From Bathymodiolus brooksi (Eukaryota > Mollusca > Bivalvia > Mytilida > Modiolidae): a DNA stretch of 64,000 nt. How positions within the stretch are numbered: position 1 is the first letter of the stretch; every line of letters begins with the position of its first letter. The translations under genes and the position numbers were made by a program. The notes beneath the pieces were generated by a model that was not told the origin of the DNA, ran no database searches, and worked only from the letters and a program-made list of their open reading frames with translations. Positions 22,901 through 29,632 of the stretch are shown here, piece after piece. Where the stretch lies: NCBI GenBank assembly GCA_963680875.1, contig OY804579.1, positions 80,961,095 to 81,025,094 on the forward strand, given 5' to 3'.

Positions 22901-25402
22901 GTAAAACTGGCAACTTTTAATGCAAGTTGTTGTCGTGACAATTGTTTTAGGCGTGGTAACACATTGGCATATTTTCTTCTAGAATAATAAACATGTACTT
23001 GATATTTCAAGATAAGAATGTACAAATGATGAATATGAAATATTGTTATAAAACTAAGGTTTATCTCACTGCTCTTCGATATGTTTGCTTTTATAATGCA
23101 GGTAGCAAGTACTACTTAAAAAGGTAAACACACACACACACTCACAGATAAATGCGCCTGATGGACTAAGGAGGGGGCATGGTGTTTAGCGCCATTTTCA
23201 ACAATATTTCAGTTATATCATGGCGGTCAGTTTTATTGTTGGAGGAAACCGAAGTGCTCAGAGAAAACCACTGACCTGTCGCAAGTCACTTACAAATTTT
23301 ATAACATAATGTTACATCGAGTACACCTCATCTGAGCGGGATTCGAACACACAACTTCAGTAGTGATAGGCACTGATTACATACGTAATTGTAGATCCAA
23401 CTACCACGACAGCTCCGATAGACTAACGAAGTATCAATATCACTGATGACTCATGATCTGTTTATACTGTCGTAATTTCTCGCCGGACATTTTCTCTCTT
23501 AACGACATTTGTTGGATACTGAGTAGACGGCGTGTGCTACACTTTAAACAGAAAATGCACACTATTCCGGAGAACTCGAATTCACCTTCAATTTTGTAAA
23601 CGGTCTATACAGAGGATTTGTGGAACGGTGTCCAGATGACAATAATAGATATAACAATTCCCACAGACGTTTTAGGAATGATGTCCAGGTGATCTGAGTT
23701 CTCCCCCGATTTTTAGTGGGGTTCGTGTTACTCGATCTTTAGTTTTATGTGTATGTTTTGTAGATCGTAGTTTGTCTTTTGTACTTTTTCTTTTGATCAT
23801 TGTGTTGTCTGTTCTTCTTCGATGTACGGATTCTGATTACACATTTGGTATCTTCCAACTCGTCTAGACATAACCATTCCTACAGATGTGTTGTGGAACG
23901 GTGTCCACAGGACAATGATATATTAAATAATTCTCACAGAGGTTTTGTTGAACGATATCCACATGACAACAATAGTTAAAAGACTTACGTAATAAATAAA
24001 ATAATTTGTCTTTGTGAAACATTCGGCCACACAGTCAAATATACTGGTTTTCGCGGTTGCGTTGTTTTCGTCTGGGAAGTACTGTCTTAATATTATTTGC
24101 TTAATAGCGTTTATAGGTCCACTAACATCCAAATCAAGACATCCTTGGGAAAATAATAACATAGATTTTATCAGTATGGCATAGTTTCCGTTCAATCGAT
24201 TAGAAAAAAATAGGGGGGGGGGGGGGGGGGGGGGGTGTAGACAGAATGTTACCAAGGGCAATATTTGATCTGACCAAATGACGGGGACAAAATAATCATT
24301 TATATAATCATACAATAGTCGGCCTTGTTATATATCTTAGCCATAAAGATGATACAAATAGTATGGACTAAAATGCATTTTTAACTGTTATGAATACAGT
24401 ATTGGTTTTTCACACAACATAGCTATCTCTATGCAGGTGTATAATGACAGGGTTTTGTTAAGCGGTATTATTGATTGACCCATCGATTTCTAATCAATGA
24501 GGGTTTTAATGTACCCAAAACTACATCAGCTGATTATTGCATTTTGATAATTAATACCTTAGTTCTAATAGAAAACCAAAAAGTTCAAAATATTCAAAAA
24601 ATGTTTCGACAATACATGTTTCCTGGTGTAAACTTATTAGGTGTAGGTAAATACAGTACCAATCTGTGGAAATTAATTGGCAGTCTTTATCAAGTACACG
24701 TCGCCATAGTAACATACCTAAAACGTGGCTATAGACCATGATTGCATAGATAGATGGAAATCTCCAACTACCGTACTATCGCTGATGTTGATAACCAACT
24801 ACCACACTATCGCTGCTACATGTATTGTACCCAAACAACAAGTGACGAATTTAGATCAAGAGAGGCTCTAGACATCTCCACTTGTGAGACACCTCTCAAT
24901 CCCCTACTCTCACGACTGCAACGATTGCTTAGAGACGCAGTGCATTATGAGATCATATGTAAGAAATGACTATGACAGTATCAAAAATATTATACACTTT
25001 TACCGGAGGCTACCTAGATTTTGAGGTCCTTGACCTCAGTCTGCCAGGTCTATTTGTAAATATGGCACTGCAAGCAACAATATATCTGACAGGCTTAAAC
25101 AAATATGATTCACAAATTGTATATTAATATTTCATATTTCAATTATTTTTTAAAGAAATATTAACATGCTCCTGTTTTTATTGTCGTTTTTTGTGTTATT
25201 TTGTTGTTTTTATTTCTCATGTAATATTTATCTTCATTTAAAAATAAATAATGACTATCAAAATGAGCCCAGTCGTTTACATTCACACAAGAAGCAGTCC
25301 ATGCCGTAACATGTTGATCTAGTTGTAGTTCTGGATTCTTATTCTGTTCTACTTCACTCTTGGTCGGGACGTCACAATGTTCTTTTATCTCGTTCCATGA
25401 AA
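5895..25402 (-). CDS. WSC/lectin-like type I membrane protein gene, copy 1 (multi-exon, 5' end not found)
   Basis: Eleven minus-strand exons can be chained with continuous phase: 25402-25256, 24143-23989, 22978-22846, 21976-21851, 13017-12922, 12040-12005, 9911-9756, 9392-about 9346 (damaged), 8408-8310, 7040-6967, 6098-5895. Together they give a lectin-like Trp/Cys region, a WSC-like cysteine pattern, a second Cys region ending PFLCQ, a Lys-rich segment, a Thr/Asp-rich stalk, one transmembrane helix and a 67-residue tail. Most junctions are phase 1, typical of extracellular module genes. The role is inferred to be a cell-surface carbohydrate-binding receptor; the ligand is unknown. Copy 1 has a TAA at 9,889-9,891 and a 55-bp deletion in the next exon, but both exons are frame-neutral and could be skipped. 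An AATAAA (minus strand) lies at 5,776-5,781. No signal-peptide exon was identified. Confidence 0.7.
6174..6241 (-). mobile_element. (GAGT)n-tailed SINE-core fragment
   Basis: gagtgagtgagtgagtgag followed by tgtttagcaccaactcgaca and tttcagctatattatggtg. Same layout as the minus-strand SINE core but with a tetranucleotide tail, as in common abalone/limpet repeats (recollection). Copy 2 is at 39,375-39,442. Confidence 0.55.
6733..6749. repeat. (TC)n microsatellite
   Basis: About 8 dinucleotides, against about 11 in copy 2 (39,901-39,923). It lies in the intron between the transmembrane and tail exons. Confidence 0.9.
6967..7040 (-). CDS. Receptor exon 11: transmembrane helix, copy 1
   Basis: 74 bp, phase 1 in, phase 0 out. 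The acceptor is a strong tttatttattttttgcag and the donor AAG|GTGACT. It encodes [20 protein letters not shown] followed by CRIK: one hydrophobic helix with a basic stop-transfer end, so type I topology. The split codon G|TA (Val) joins exon 10 in phase. Confidence 0.8.
7111..7374 (+). mobile_element. tRNA-derived SINE with telomere-like tail
   Basis: Full-length SINE (B box gagttcgaacctc) ending tcataaccctaaccctaacc, a run of CCCTAA hexamers in place of poly(A). It lies in the intron upstream of the transmembrane exon. Copy 2 is at 40,285-40,548. Confidence 0.85.
7937..7972. repeat. (GT)n microsatellite
   Basis: About 18 GT units in block A; block B has a shorter run at 8,986-9,005. Copy 2 has about 16 units at 41,111-41,142. 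It creates spurious Cys-Val reading frames. Confidence 0.95.
8310..8408 (-). CDS. Receptor exon 10: stalk exon, copy 1
   Basis: 99 bp, phase 1-1. The acceptor is atttgtattccag and the donor CCAG|GTATTT. It reads [20 protein letters not shown], then a Gln/Thr/Asn-rich end with NKP. Low complexity and Thr/Asp/Asn richness suit a membrane-proximal stalk. It is a tandem duplicate of exon 9 within a ~1.1-kb repeated block. The donor is supported because the frame breaks just beyond it. Confidence 0.7.
9346..9392 (-). pseudogene. Receptor exon 9: stalk exon, copy 1, truncated by a 55-bp deletion
   Basis: Homologous to the 99-bp exon at 42,519-42,617, with the same acceptor (tctattccag). Copy 1 jumps from the ATPVT codons straight into intron sequence (caatatatagtaac on the plus strand). 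A 55-bp deletion has removed the 3' half of the exon and its donor. The right-hand limit of the surviving exon is approximate. Being phase 1-1, the intact exon could be skipped without frame loss. Confidence 0.7.
9756..9911 (-). CDS. Receptor exon 8: Lys-rich Cys segment, copy 1, with nonsense codon
   Basis: 156 bp, phase 1-1. The acceptor is ttatagctatag and the donor AAAAG|GTAAAAA. The copy 2 version reads [17 protein letters not shown], then KIKC and a Lys/Ser-rich stretch. In copy 1 codon TTA has become TAA at 9,889-9,891, truncating the frame. The exon is symmetric, so skipping would restore the frame. The open frame continues upstream, so an earlier acceptor is possible. Confidence 0.5.
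10246..11667. repeat. 49-bp satellite array, 29 monomers (copy 1)
   Basis: The monomer is attccagcagcacctgcata then tggtgtatacatctctcagt then tgatacaac, 49 bp. 1,422 bp / 49 = 29 monomers. 49 is not a multiple of 3, so frames rotate and the array is not coding. Most monomers contain two CANNTG boxes (CACCTG and CATATG). It lies in an intron of the receptor gene. Confidence 0.97.
12005..12040 (-). CDS. Receptor exon 7: short linker exon, copy 1 (tentative)
   Basis: 36 bp chosen because phase 1-1 connects exons 6 and 8. The acceptor is ..cactgaag and the donor AAG|GTAATG. It reads [11 protein letters not shown]. An alternative acceptor (ATATAG) gives 52 bp starting ILITEE but in the wrong phase for exon 6. 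The donor is good; the acceptor is weak. Confidence 0.4.
12385..12560 (+). repeat. Mytilid-type dispersed repeat
   Basis: cttactcttcgcgagcacct ... ttttttggtgcggtccgtat ... ccccttcggttttc; diverged relative to 187-395. Copy 2 is at 46,673-46,848. Confidence 0.6.
12922..13017 (-). CDS. Receptor exon 6: lectin-like Cys motif, copy 1
   Basis: 96 bp, phase 1-1. The acceptor is a strong ctatttcattttcag and the donor G|GTAATA. It reads [20 protein letters not shown] then [11 protein letters not shown]. The ending C-x5-PFLCQ recalls the last two cysteines of C-type-lectin-like domains. The other two frames are stopped. Copy 2 changes one Asn to Tyr and stays open. It lies about 8.8 kb from exon 5, across the LINE. 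Confidence 0.7.
13072..13265 (-). mobile_element. tRNA-derived SINE, head damaged
   Basis: Plus strand gggttagcgctatggtgttt through tcactgacaaactttatcat to cctgattgggattcgagctc; the tRNA head is incomplete. Copy 2 is at 47,360-47,553. Confidence 0.75.
13853..13996. repeat. Foldback inverted repeat, 42-bp arms
   Basis: Left arm atatatcctgttggtgaggg... (13,853-13,894) pairs with ...ccctcactaacaggatatat (13,955-13,996) around a 60-base loop. MITE or foldback type. Copy 2 is at 48,141-48,284. Confidence 0.85.
14421..14760 (+). repeat. 39-bp tandem array derived from a hammerhead-like module (copy 1)
   Basis: The unit is gcgtacctgatgaaggttat + tccaatctttagattttga, 39 bp (13 codons, so frames are spuriously open on the minus strand). 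The last unit ends in ccagaaacgcgtcttgcgca, as in the single-copy module at 2,897. Copy 2 (48,709-49,009) has one unit fewer. Confidence 0.9.
15330..15390 (+). promoter_or_regulatory. Promoter-like motif cluster (CACGTG, AAGATGGCGG, GGCGGGA)
   Basis: GTCACGTGAC (15,330-15,339) matches USF/Myc-type boxes, AAGATGGCGG (15,365-15,374) the YY1 consensus, and AGGCGGGA (15,383-15,390) an E2F-like box, all within 61 bases and all present in copy 2 (49,579-49,640). It lies 650 bp upstream of the first visible LINE endonuclease codons. It could be the LINE 5' promoter or chance. Confidence 0.3.
15883..15909. repeat. C-rich homopolymer tract, copy 1 only
   Basis: Runs of 7 and about 15 C with single T/A interruptions. 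Copy 2 lacks the tract (joins at about 50,130). It could form an i-motif or G-quadruplex, and is a likely slippage or sequencing-error site. Confidence 0.8.
16204..16485 (+). mobile_element. 282-bp element inserted in the LINE, copy 1 only
   Basis: Copy 2 keeps the empty site (attcatttacatag, 50,418 region). The filled site has atggtactgctttgacaact ... ttattaccttt with a possible 2-bp AT duplication. It splits the LINE frame between FNAIH and LHRKS. It is nearly identical to 424-692, so transposition was recent, or the element was precisely lost from copy 2. Confidence 0.85.
17054..17230. repeat. Foldback inverted repeat with duplicated left arm
   Basis: Left arms at 17,054-17,115 and 17,116-17,167 (gggtttctttttccgcatga...gaaggccgaggtgcg) pair with one right arm at 17,168-17,230. 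It is part of an insertion separating LINE linker and RT. Copy 2 is at 50,991-51,169. Confidence 0.85.
17730..17815 (+). tRNA. tRNA(Ser)-like pseudogene or SINE head
   Basis: Near-perfect A box (TAGCTGAGTGG) and B box (GGTTCGATACC) 57 bases apart, with ttttgaaag as a possible TGA anticodon loop. Acceptor and anticodon stems do not pair well, so this is a pseudogene or the head of another SINE family. Copy 2 is at 51,667-51,752. Confidence 0.45.
18190..18630 (+). pseudogene. LINE reverse transcriptase, N-terminal part, copy 1
   Basis: Reads [18 protein letters not shown], then [12 protein letters not shown], stop, [20 protein letters not shown] and FRKIIDTG. The stop (TAA, 18,511-18,513) is TTA in copy 2. 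NGKAPG.D is the RT-1 signature. Confidence 0.8.
18631..19200 (+). repeat. 30-bp minisatellite inside the RT frame, 19 units (copy 1)
   Basis: The unit is atcccagagatatggacaat + aggtataatc, coding [10 protein letters not shown]. 30 bp = 10 codons, so every unit keeps the RT frame. The flanks read on as RT (DTG before, MPIYKNKG after), showing the array grew from one RT segment (IP.W..G...P.YK). Some units carry TAG (tatagaca). Confidence 0.95.
19201..20191 (+). pseudogene. LINE reverse transcriptase, core and thumb, copy 1
   Basis: [16 protein letters not shown], stop, [12 protein letters not shown], then [12 protein letters not shown] (19,456 on), a frameshift near 19,635, LLYADDT (about 19,778-19,798), stop, [10 protein letters not shown] and SYLGLTF to 20,191. 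Copy 2 is at 52,868-53,858. The catalytic F.D and YADD are retained but frames are broken. Confidence 0.85.
20428..20518. repeat. Foldback inverted repeat, 41-bp arms
   Basis: ggggaatgtccaagtaactc...acaatgg pairs with ...aaggaatggagagatacgag through gacattctcc around gccgaggc. Copy 2 is at 54,095-54,185. The core gccgaggcc echoes the 17,054 element. Confidence 0.85.
21005..21260 (-). mobile_element. tRNA-derived SINE, full length
   Basis: Reverse-oriented copy: tatggtgtttaacgccactt ... gtggaattcgaactcacaac ... aacgacggcccct. Copy 2 is at 54,672-54,927. Confidence 0.85.
21616..21800 (+). repeat. Mytilid-type dispersed repeat
   Basis: gggtgccactggtggatcag ... acccttccggagcacttgag ... ttctcaatcttcaattttcc. 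Copy 2 is at 55,284-55,468. Confidence 0.7.
21851..21976 (-). CDS. Receptor exon 5: Cys-containing ectodomain segment, copy 1
   Basis: 126 bp, phase 1-1. The acceptor is gatttatcatttccag and the donor is the very strong GTGAGT. It encodes 41 complete codons beginning [17 protein letters not shown], then a further Cys after VVTD, and ends with NFSCEGS. Two N-x-S/T sites (NIS, NFS) suit an extracellular position. Only this frame is open. Copy 2 has CAA to TAA inside it. Confidence 0.75.
22520..22773 (-). mobile_element. tRNA-derived SINE with inverted head fragment
   Basis: Minus-strand SINE to about 22,740, followed by a plus-strand piece of its own head (gtgcctatcagcactggagt), giving a small head-to-head inversion. 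Copy 2 is at 56,190-56,442. Confidence 0.8.
22846..22978 (-). CDS. Receptor exon 4: second half of WSC-like domain, copy 1
   Basis: 133 bp, phase 0 in, phase 1 out. The acceptor is tttattattctag and the donor G|GTAATT. It starts KKICQC, has a Thr-rich loop, then [19 protein letters not shown] and LTLFKIER. Together with exon 3 the spacing C-x3-C ... C-x-C ... C-x3-C ... C matches WSC carbohydrate-binding modules, although the usual CGG is CSS here. The acceptor is a tandem TAGAAG (NAGNAG) site. Confidence 0.75.
23173..23416 (-). mobile_element. tRNA-derived SINE, full length
   Basis: ggcatggtgtttagcgccat ... gcgggattcgaacacacaac ... ctaccacgacagctcc. Copy 2 is at 56,842-57,086. Confidence 0.85.
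23690..23860 (+). repeat. Mytilid-type dispersed repeat, 5' part missing
   Basis: tttttagtggggttcgtgtt ... tgtgttgtctgttcttcttc ... cacatttggtatcttcc. It is flanked by three short related lines ending in ..ggaacggtgtccac (23,615-23,960). Copy 2 is at 57,358-57,527. Confidence 0.65.
23989..24143 (-). CDS. Receptor exon 3: first half of WSC-like domain, copy 1
   Basis: 155 bp, entering in phase 1 and leaving in phase 0. The acceptor is tttattattttcccaag-like and the donor is a perfect GTAAGT. The exon reads [16 protein letters not shown], then an NAT glycosylation site, then [18 protein letters not shown]. The C-x3-C followed by an aromatic-rich stretch is the opening of a WSC domain. Copy 2 has lost one base in this exon. 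Confidence 0.75.
24213..24235. repeat. G23 homopolymer, copy 1
   Basis: 23 consecutive G just upstream (gene sense) of receptor exon 3. Copy 2 has only gagaggggggg here (about 57,881-57,890). On the minus strand it is a C run near the exon 3 acceptor, but about 70 bases away. Confidence 0.9.
24240..25255. other. Receptor intron between exons 2 and 3
   Basis: No repeat family recognised. Overlapping frames at 24,475-24,741 (plus) and 24,551-24,739 (minus) are conserved in copy 2 but show no domain. Copy 2 lacks about 41 bp near 24,919-24,960. Confidence 0.35.
25256..25402 (-). CDS. Receptor exon 2: lectin-like region, copy 1
   Basis: 147 bp, phase 1 at both ends. The acceptor is a modest tatttaag; the donor is A|GTCATT (G|GTCATT in copy 2). 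The frame is fully open, starting [12 protein letters not shown] and containing HVTAWTASC and NDWAHF. SW..I..HC followed by WTA resembles the start of lectin-like modules in large bivalve receptor families (recollection, not a search). Copy 2 keeps the frame with conservative changes such as H to Q after the second E. The next exon begins with a Cys, giving a W....GC-type ending. Confidence 0.6.
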
Positions 25403-25439
25403 CTTAAATATATCAACATATATTATATATTAAATTAAA

Positions 25440-25650
25440 TAAGAAGTGTTTGAAGATACAAAAGGGGAAATAAGAATCCGTAAATCGAAGAAGAACAGAC
25501 AACACAATGGCCAAAAGAAAAAGAACAAACAACGATCTACAAGACATACATATAAAACTAAAGATTGAGTAACACAAACCCCACTAAAAACCAGGGGTGA
25601 ACTCGGGTGCTCCGGAAGGGTAAGTAGTGACATCTGTCGTGTTAATCTAG
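25440..25650 (-). repeat. Mytilid-type dispersed repeat, minus strand
   Basis: Reverse of the 187-395 element (tgctccggaagggtaagtag; aacaaaccccactaaaaacc), continuing to about 25,800 with gtgacacagatattccataa. That extension matches the sequence at the duplication junction (33,200). Copy 2 is at 59,053-59,265. Confidence 0.75.
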
Positions 25651-26700
25651 TTGCAAACGCGGAGCTAAGTCATGAATAAGGAAGTGTTTACGACAAGTGG
25701 AATATATCGGTGGTCATTTGTGACACAGATATTCCATAACGGTCAACCAAGTCATGGTGGCGCCCGTGAAACTTTGATGACATTTATTTAACCAAGAGGA
25801 ACGTTATTTAAAAGTATTTCTTTAAAAATAAATGTTATGTTTGTTCACTGAATTTGTCCTGAATGTTGTTTGTAGATTATATAATTGTACTTCCTTTTGT
25901 ATTGCCAAATGATATTGAATTGTCTTTCATTGAAAGATCATGTGCATTAAATAAAAAAATATGCTTATAATCTTGTCAAAGGAACTAAAAAGATTGGCAA
26001 CAAGGATCCCACCAAAACTAGGTGCTGGTGAAGGGTAGACAGTTCCTGTTTTTACTTATAGCACGTAGTTACTCATTGTCAAGTCCCCTAAAAATATTGT
26101 CAGCGATAGATGAAATAAAATATCCACGTAACAGGGAAACGATCCATTGCCAATTGAGAAATGGATATTTCGTTATGGTCACCCAGTTTGTGATGACTAC
26201 CGTATGCTATTTATAGCGATGACATCAACATAAGAGCAAGGTATCCTTGTTTGAGTAGCTTTTGCGTCAGCAGCTGAGCTCTGTCCAGAAAATCACTATA
26301 CTGGGCACTTAGCGTACGAGTGGTCAAATCTTAACTCTGGTTGCAGTGATGCTGCTGGAATATTGATACTGGTGAAATGGGAAGTTGACTATTGGAAAAG
26401 TGAATGTAACACGTTGGTCGAAGAGTATTTGTAATCTTTTTTGTCGAATTTAAGGTGAAGATCAATAAAATATGCATACAATTAGACACCAATGTAGTCA
26501 TCGATTTAATACTTGTTTCCCAGAAAGCTACATGCCAATTCACTGATACTTTGGGGGAACTGTTGTCCCCATTATTGAAGACTTATAGTGACTTACATTG
26601 TAAAAGCACCACCAATAACGACAGATGCAATTATTATATGGAAAATAAAATGACATCATTAAAAACTTATTTGTGTGTGCTTAAAATGTTTGATGCCAAG

Positions 26701-27520
26701 ATTTATTTATGGCACTTACAAGGGTTCTTAATTAGTGGAGCTAAAATTAAACTACATTTTAATTGAAGGTTAACTAAAATACCATGAAGGAATATATGGT
26801 GCATAGGTGTTCCGTGAGATGGAAATGCCTGTACCAAATCAGGGCCATTGTGGATTTCCCAGTTTTCCGATTGTTGACTTATTTTGTTAGTTTGTTGACT
26901 TATGAGTTTTGCCTTTCCCTTTGGAAGATTGCTCGGTGTTCGGTAATTTTGTTATTACCCTTATGAGCAGTATCATCCTGATATCAATTCTGATATCAGG
27001 ACGAGGCTGTTCATCTCATGTGACAGCTATGTACCATGTTGTGAAATGGAATTACAATGATTAACTGAAGTTTGACTAAAATTCCGTGAAACAATATATG
27101 GTACATAGGTGCTCCGTGAGATGGAAATGCCTGTACCGTGTCAGGGCCATTGCGGTTTTCCCAGTTTTCCGATTGTTGACTTATTTTGTCTGTTTGTTGA
27201 CATATGAGTTTTGCCTTTGGAAGATTGCTCGGTGTTCGGTAATTATGGTATTACCCTTATGAGCAGTCTCATCCTGATATCAATTCTGATATCAGGACGA
27301 GGCTGTTCATCTCATGTGACAGCTATGTACCATGTTATGAAATGGAATTACAATGATCTCCTCGACCACCCCTTATACTAAGGAAATATACAATGGTGAC
27401 ATATAATGACATATAATTACCAGTAAAATCCATAGTGTATAAATGTATATTGAACTAGATGAAGAAATCAGCTTCTTGAGAAATTATATGTAATATTAAA
27501 AGAACATACCATTCTTGTGC
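26701..27520. repeat. 820-bp block present only in copy 1, with a ~300-bp tandem dimer
   Basis: Copy 2 has only atgccaagatg here (60,315-60,325), where an 8-base word atgccaag is repeated. Inside the block, 26,765-27,060 and 27,067-27,358 are tandem near-copies. Each contains the right half of the 280-bp element (aatgcctgtacc...attaccctta) and the palindrome cctgatatcaattctgatat + cagg. Confidence 0.85.
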
Positions 27521-27554
27521 CAACCATATACTGACAGCATATACATTTCTAAAC

Positions 27555-27689
27555 CTTTCAGGCAAGTGGGACGATTTCTAATATCATACGGTAATATAAA
27601 GTGTCCCGGGTATGTATGACAGGCAATAGTCACAAATGTACAAATGCCAGATTTTCCAAAAAGAAAATTGGGATTTATGTTGTAAATAT
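27555..27689 (-). CDS. Possible receptor exon 1, copy 1 (tentative)
   Basis: 135 bp, phase 1-1 if the acceptor is ..gacaagcaag. The donor is AAAG|GTTTAG. It reads IYNINPNFLFGKSGICTF, then IACHTYPGHF and ends RPTCLK, joining exon 2 as CLK-V-SWNE. The donor phase fits exon 2 and both copies are conserved, but the acceptor is poor and no signal peptide is visible, so this may not be the true upstream exon. Confidence 0.35.
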
Positions 27690-27719
27690 CTTGCTTGTCC
27701 GATCGGAAAACCAGGTATT

Positions 27720-27906
27720 TCACGAAACATCAGATAACTCGCAAAGTACTCGGTATTTCTTTCGGAAACCGCAATTTCTGATCATAATGCACGATTTTCT
27801 GTAATTCAATTTTCGTTTTCTGCACTGTACGATTTGCGTTTTTGATTTCAGCATTATGTTTTTCGGTTCCAGTTGACTACAATTGACAAAATTCGCCTCG
27901 TTCAGT
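27720..27906 (-). CDS. Possible terminal exon of a neighbouring gene, copy 1 (tentative)
   Basis: An open frame follows a good acceptor (gtcacattctttag, exon from 27,906) and ends in TGA at 27,720. It is Cys- and Lys-rich (LNEANFVNCSQLEP ... KSCIMIRNCGF ... VLCELSD). The ending VLCEL is reminiscent of lectin-like domain ends. It could be the last exon of an upstream minus-strand gene or chance. It is intact in copy 2 (60,525-60,711) with a Cys to Ser change. Confidence 0.3.
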
Positions 27907-28001
27907 CTAAAGAATGTGACGTAAACAATGACCTTTATTCTAGGATGCAACTCACATGACATGTAATATAAACTACATAGCATTTACTCTCGAAAAGGGG
28001 A

Positions 28002-28254
28002 CCGTCGTTGTCGTGATCGTGTTGTAGTTGGATTGACCTGTCCAGTCAGTACCTATCATCACTAAAGTTGTGAGTTCGAATCCCGCTCATGGCGATTTGC
28101 ACTCGATACAATATTATGTGATATAGTTTGTCAATGACTTGCAGCAGGTCGGTGGTTTTCTCCGGTTTCCTCCAGCAATAAAACTGGCCGCCACAATATA
28201 ACTGAAATATTGTTGAAAGTGGCGTTAAACACCATATAACTCTAATCCTAACCC
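28002..28254 (+). mobile_element. tRNA-derived SINE (locus A)
   Basis: Full length; its head is a recombinant joining the left flank of the 60,806 SINE with the body of the 62,095 SINE. It ends aactctaatcctaaccc. Confidence 0.85.
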
Positions 28255-28610
28255 ACATATTATAAAGCAGAATTAAATGTGACATTAAATATTTTATATT
28301 ATTTATTATATCATCCTTATTTAATTTTTTTTAATATAAATTATCGTAGCTTACCTTTCGTTTCGTTGAGAACCAGTTTTGTATATATTTCTGTACTAAA
28401 ACTAATCATTAAGATCAACCATAACATCATGGATTAGAAAAAAAAGTATACAATGATTTGTAACAGGGAAAGTTAATTTTTATTTTCTAAAAATTATTGC
28501 GATGTCATGATCTATTATCACATAATAATATTTTTAACTTTACTTCCTAAAGTCATTCAACGCATATCACAACAATAATATAATATCAAATACATTTAAC
28601 ATGTCAATCC

Positions 28611-28843
28611 TCATTCATTCATTCATTCATTCATTCATTCATTCATTCATTCATTCATTCATTCATTCATTCATTCATTCATTCATTCATTCATTCATTC
28701 ATTCATTCATTCATTCATTCATTCATTCATTCATTCATTCATTCATTCATTCATTCATTCATTCATTCATTCATTCATTCATTCATTCATTCATTCATTC
28801 ATTCATTCATTCATTCATTCATTCATTCATTCATTCATTCATT
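28611..28843. repeat. (ATTC)58 microsatellite, LINE tail
   Basis: About 58 uninterrupted ATTC units. On the minus strand it reads GAAATAAAGAAATGAATG..., the usual tail form of L2/CR1-like LINEs. Locus B has about 9 units and the copy 2 locus about 15. Confidence 0.95.
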
Positions 28844-28925
28844 TCTTTATTTCCTCATTACAGAGATTGCAGTGAAATATGTGATTAAGGTATACAATTC
28901 TACAATAACTAATAATAGTAATATT
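28844..28925 (-). mobile_element. LINE 3' end fragment
   Basis: tttctttatttcctcattac agagattgcagtgaaa: the 3' terminus adjoining the (ATTC)n tail, truncated after about 80 bases. Confidence 0.7.
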
Positions 28926-29060
28926 TTCATTGTTATTTTATTACATCCTATTATTAAACAGTCATTAAAGAAATATTGATGTGCATATATGTGTTCGGAA
29001 TTCGTAGTTTTTAAGAATATACATGTAGCATTATTTTTCGCATTGTCAAATTTTTGCATG

Positions 29061-29313
29061 GTCGTATTGTCGTGATCGTGTGGTAGTTGAATTGACCTGT
29101 ACAGTCAGTACCTATCATCACTAAAGTTGTGAGTTCAAATCCCGCTCATGGCGAGTTGCAGTCGATACAACATTATGTGATAAAGTTTGTCAATGACTTG
29201 CAGCAGGTCGGTAGTTTTCTCCGGTTTCCTCCAACAATAAAACTGACTGCCACAATATAACTGAAATATTGTTGAAAGTGGCGCTAAATACCATATAACT
29301 CTAATCCTAACCC
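29061..29313 (+). mobile_element. tRNA-derived SINE (locus B)
   Basis: Near-duplicate of locus A in a ~1-kb local tandem duplication, with the same tail aactctaatcctaaccc. Confidence 0.85.
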
Positions 29314-29594
29314 AAATCTTATAAAGCAGAATTAAATGTGATATTAGATACTTTATACCTTTCGTTTTGTTGAGAACCAGTTTTGTATTTATTTCTGTAC
29401 TAAAACTAATCATTAAGATCAACCATAACATCATGGATTAGAAAAAAAAACATACAATGATTTGTAACAAGGAAAGTTTATTTTTATTTTCTAAAAATTA
29501 TTGCGGATGTCATTATTTTAAGCTTTACTTCCTAAAGTCATTCAACGCATATCACAACAATAATCTAATATCAAATACATTTAACATGTCAATC

Positions 29595-29632
29595 CTCATT
29601 CATTCATTCATTCATTCATTCATTCATTCATT
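29595..29632. repeat. (ATTC)9 microsatellite, LINE tail
   Basis: Tail of the minus-strand LINE that extends right to about 31,200. Confidence 0.9.

Noticed and set aside
24475..24741. 88-codon plus-strand frame conserved in both copies
   Set aside because: An overlapping minus-strand frame is equally conserved. Neither has splice support or a recognisable domain, and conservation reflects recent duplication.
26207..26215. TATAAATAG (minus strand) as the receptor promoter
   Set aside because: The motif is in both copies, but the following ATG frame (MDRFPVTWIFYFIYR) stops at once and offers no phase 1 donor. AT-rich sequence makes chance matches common.
28601..28888. Frame of repeated IHSF
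   Set aside because: Translation of the (ATTC)n microsatellite.
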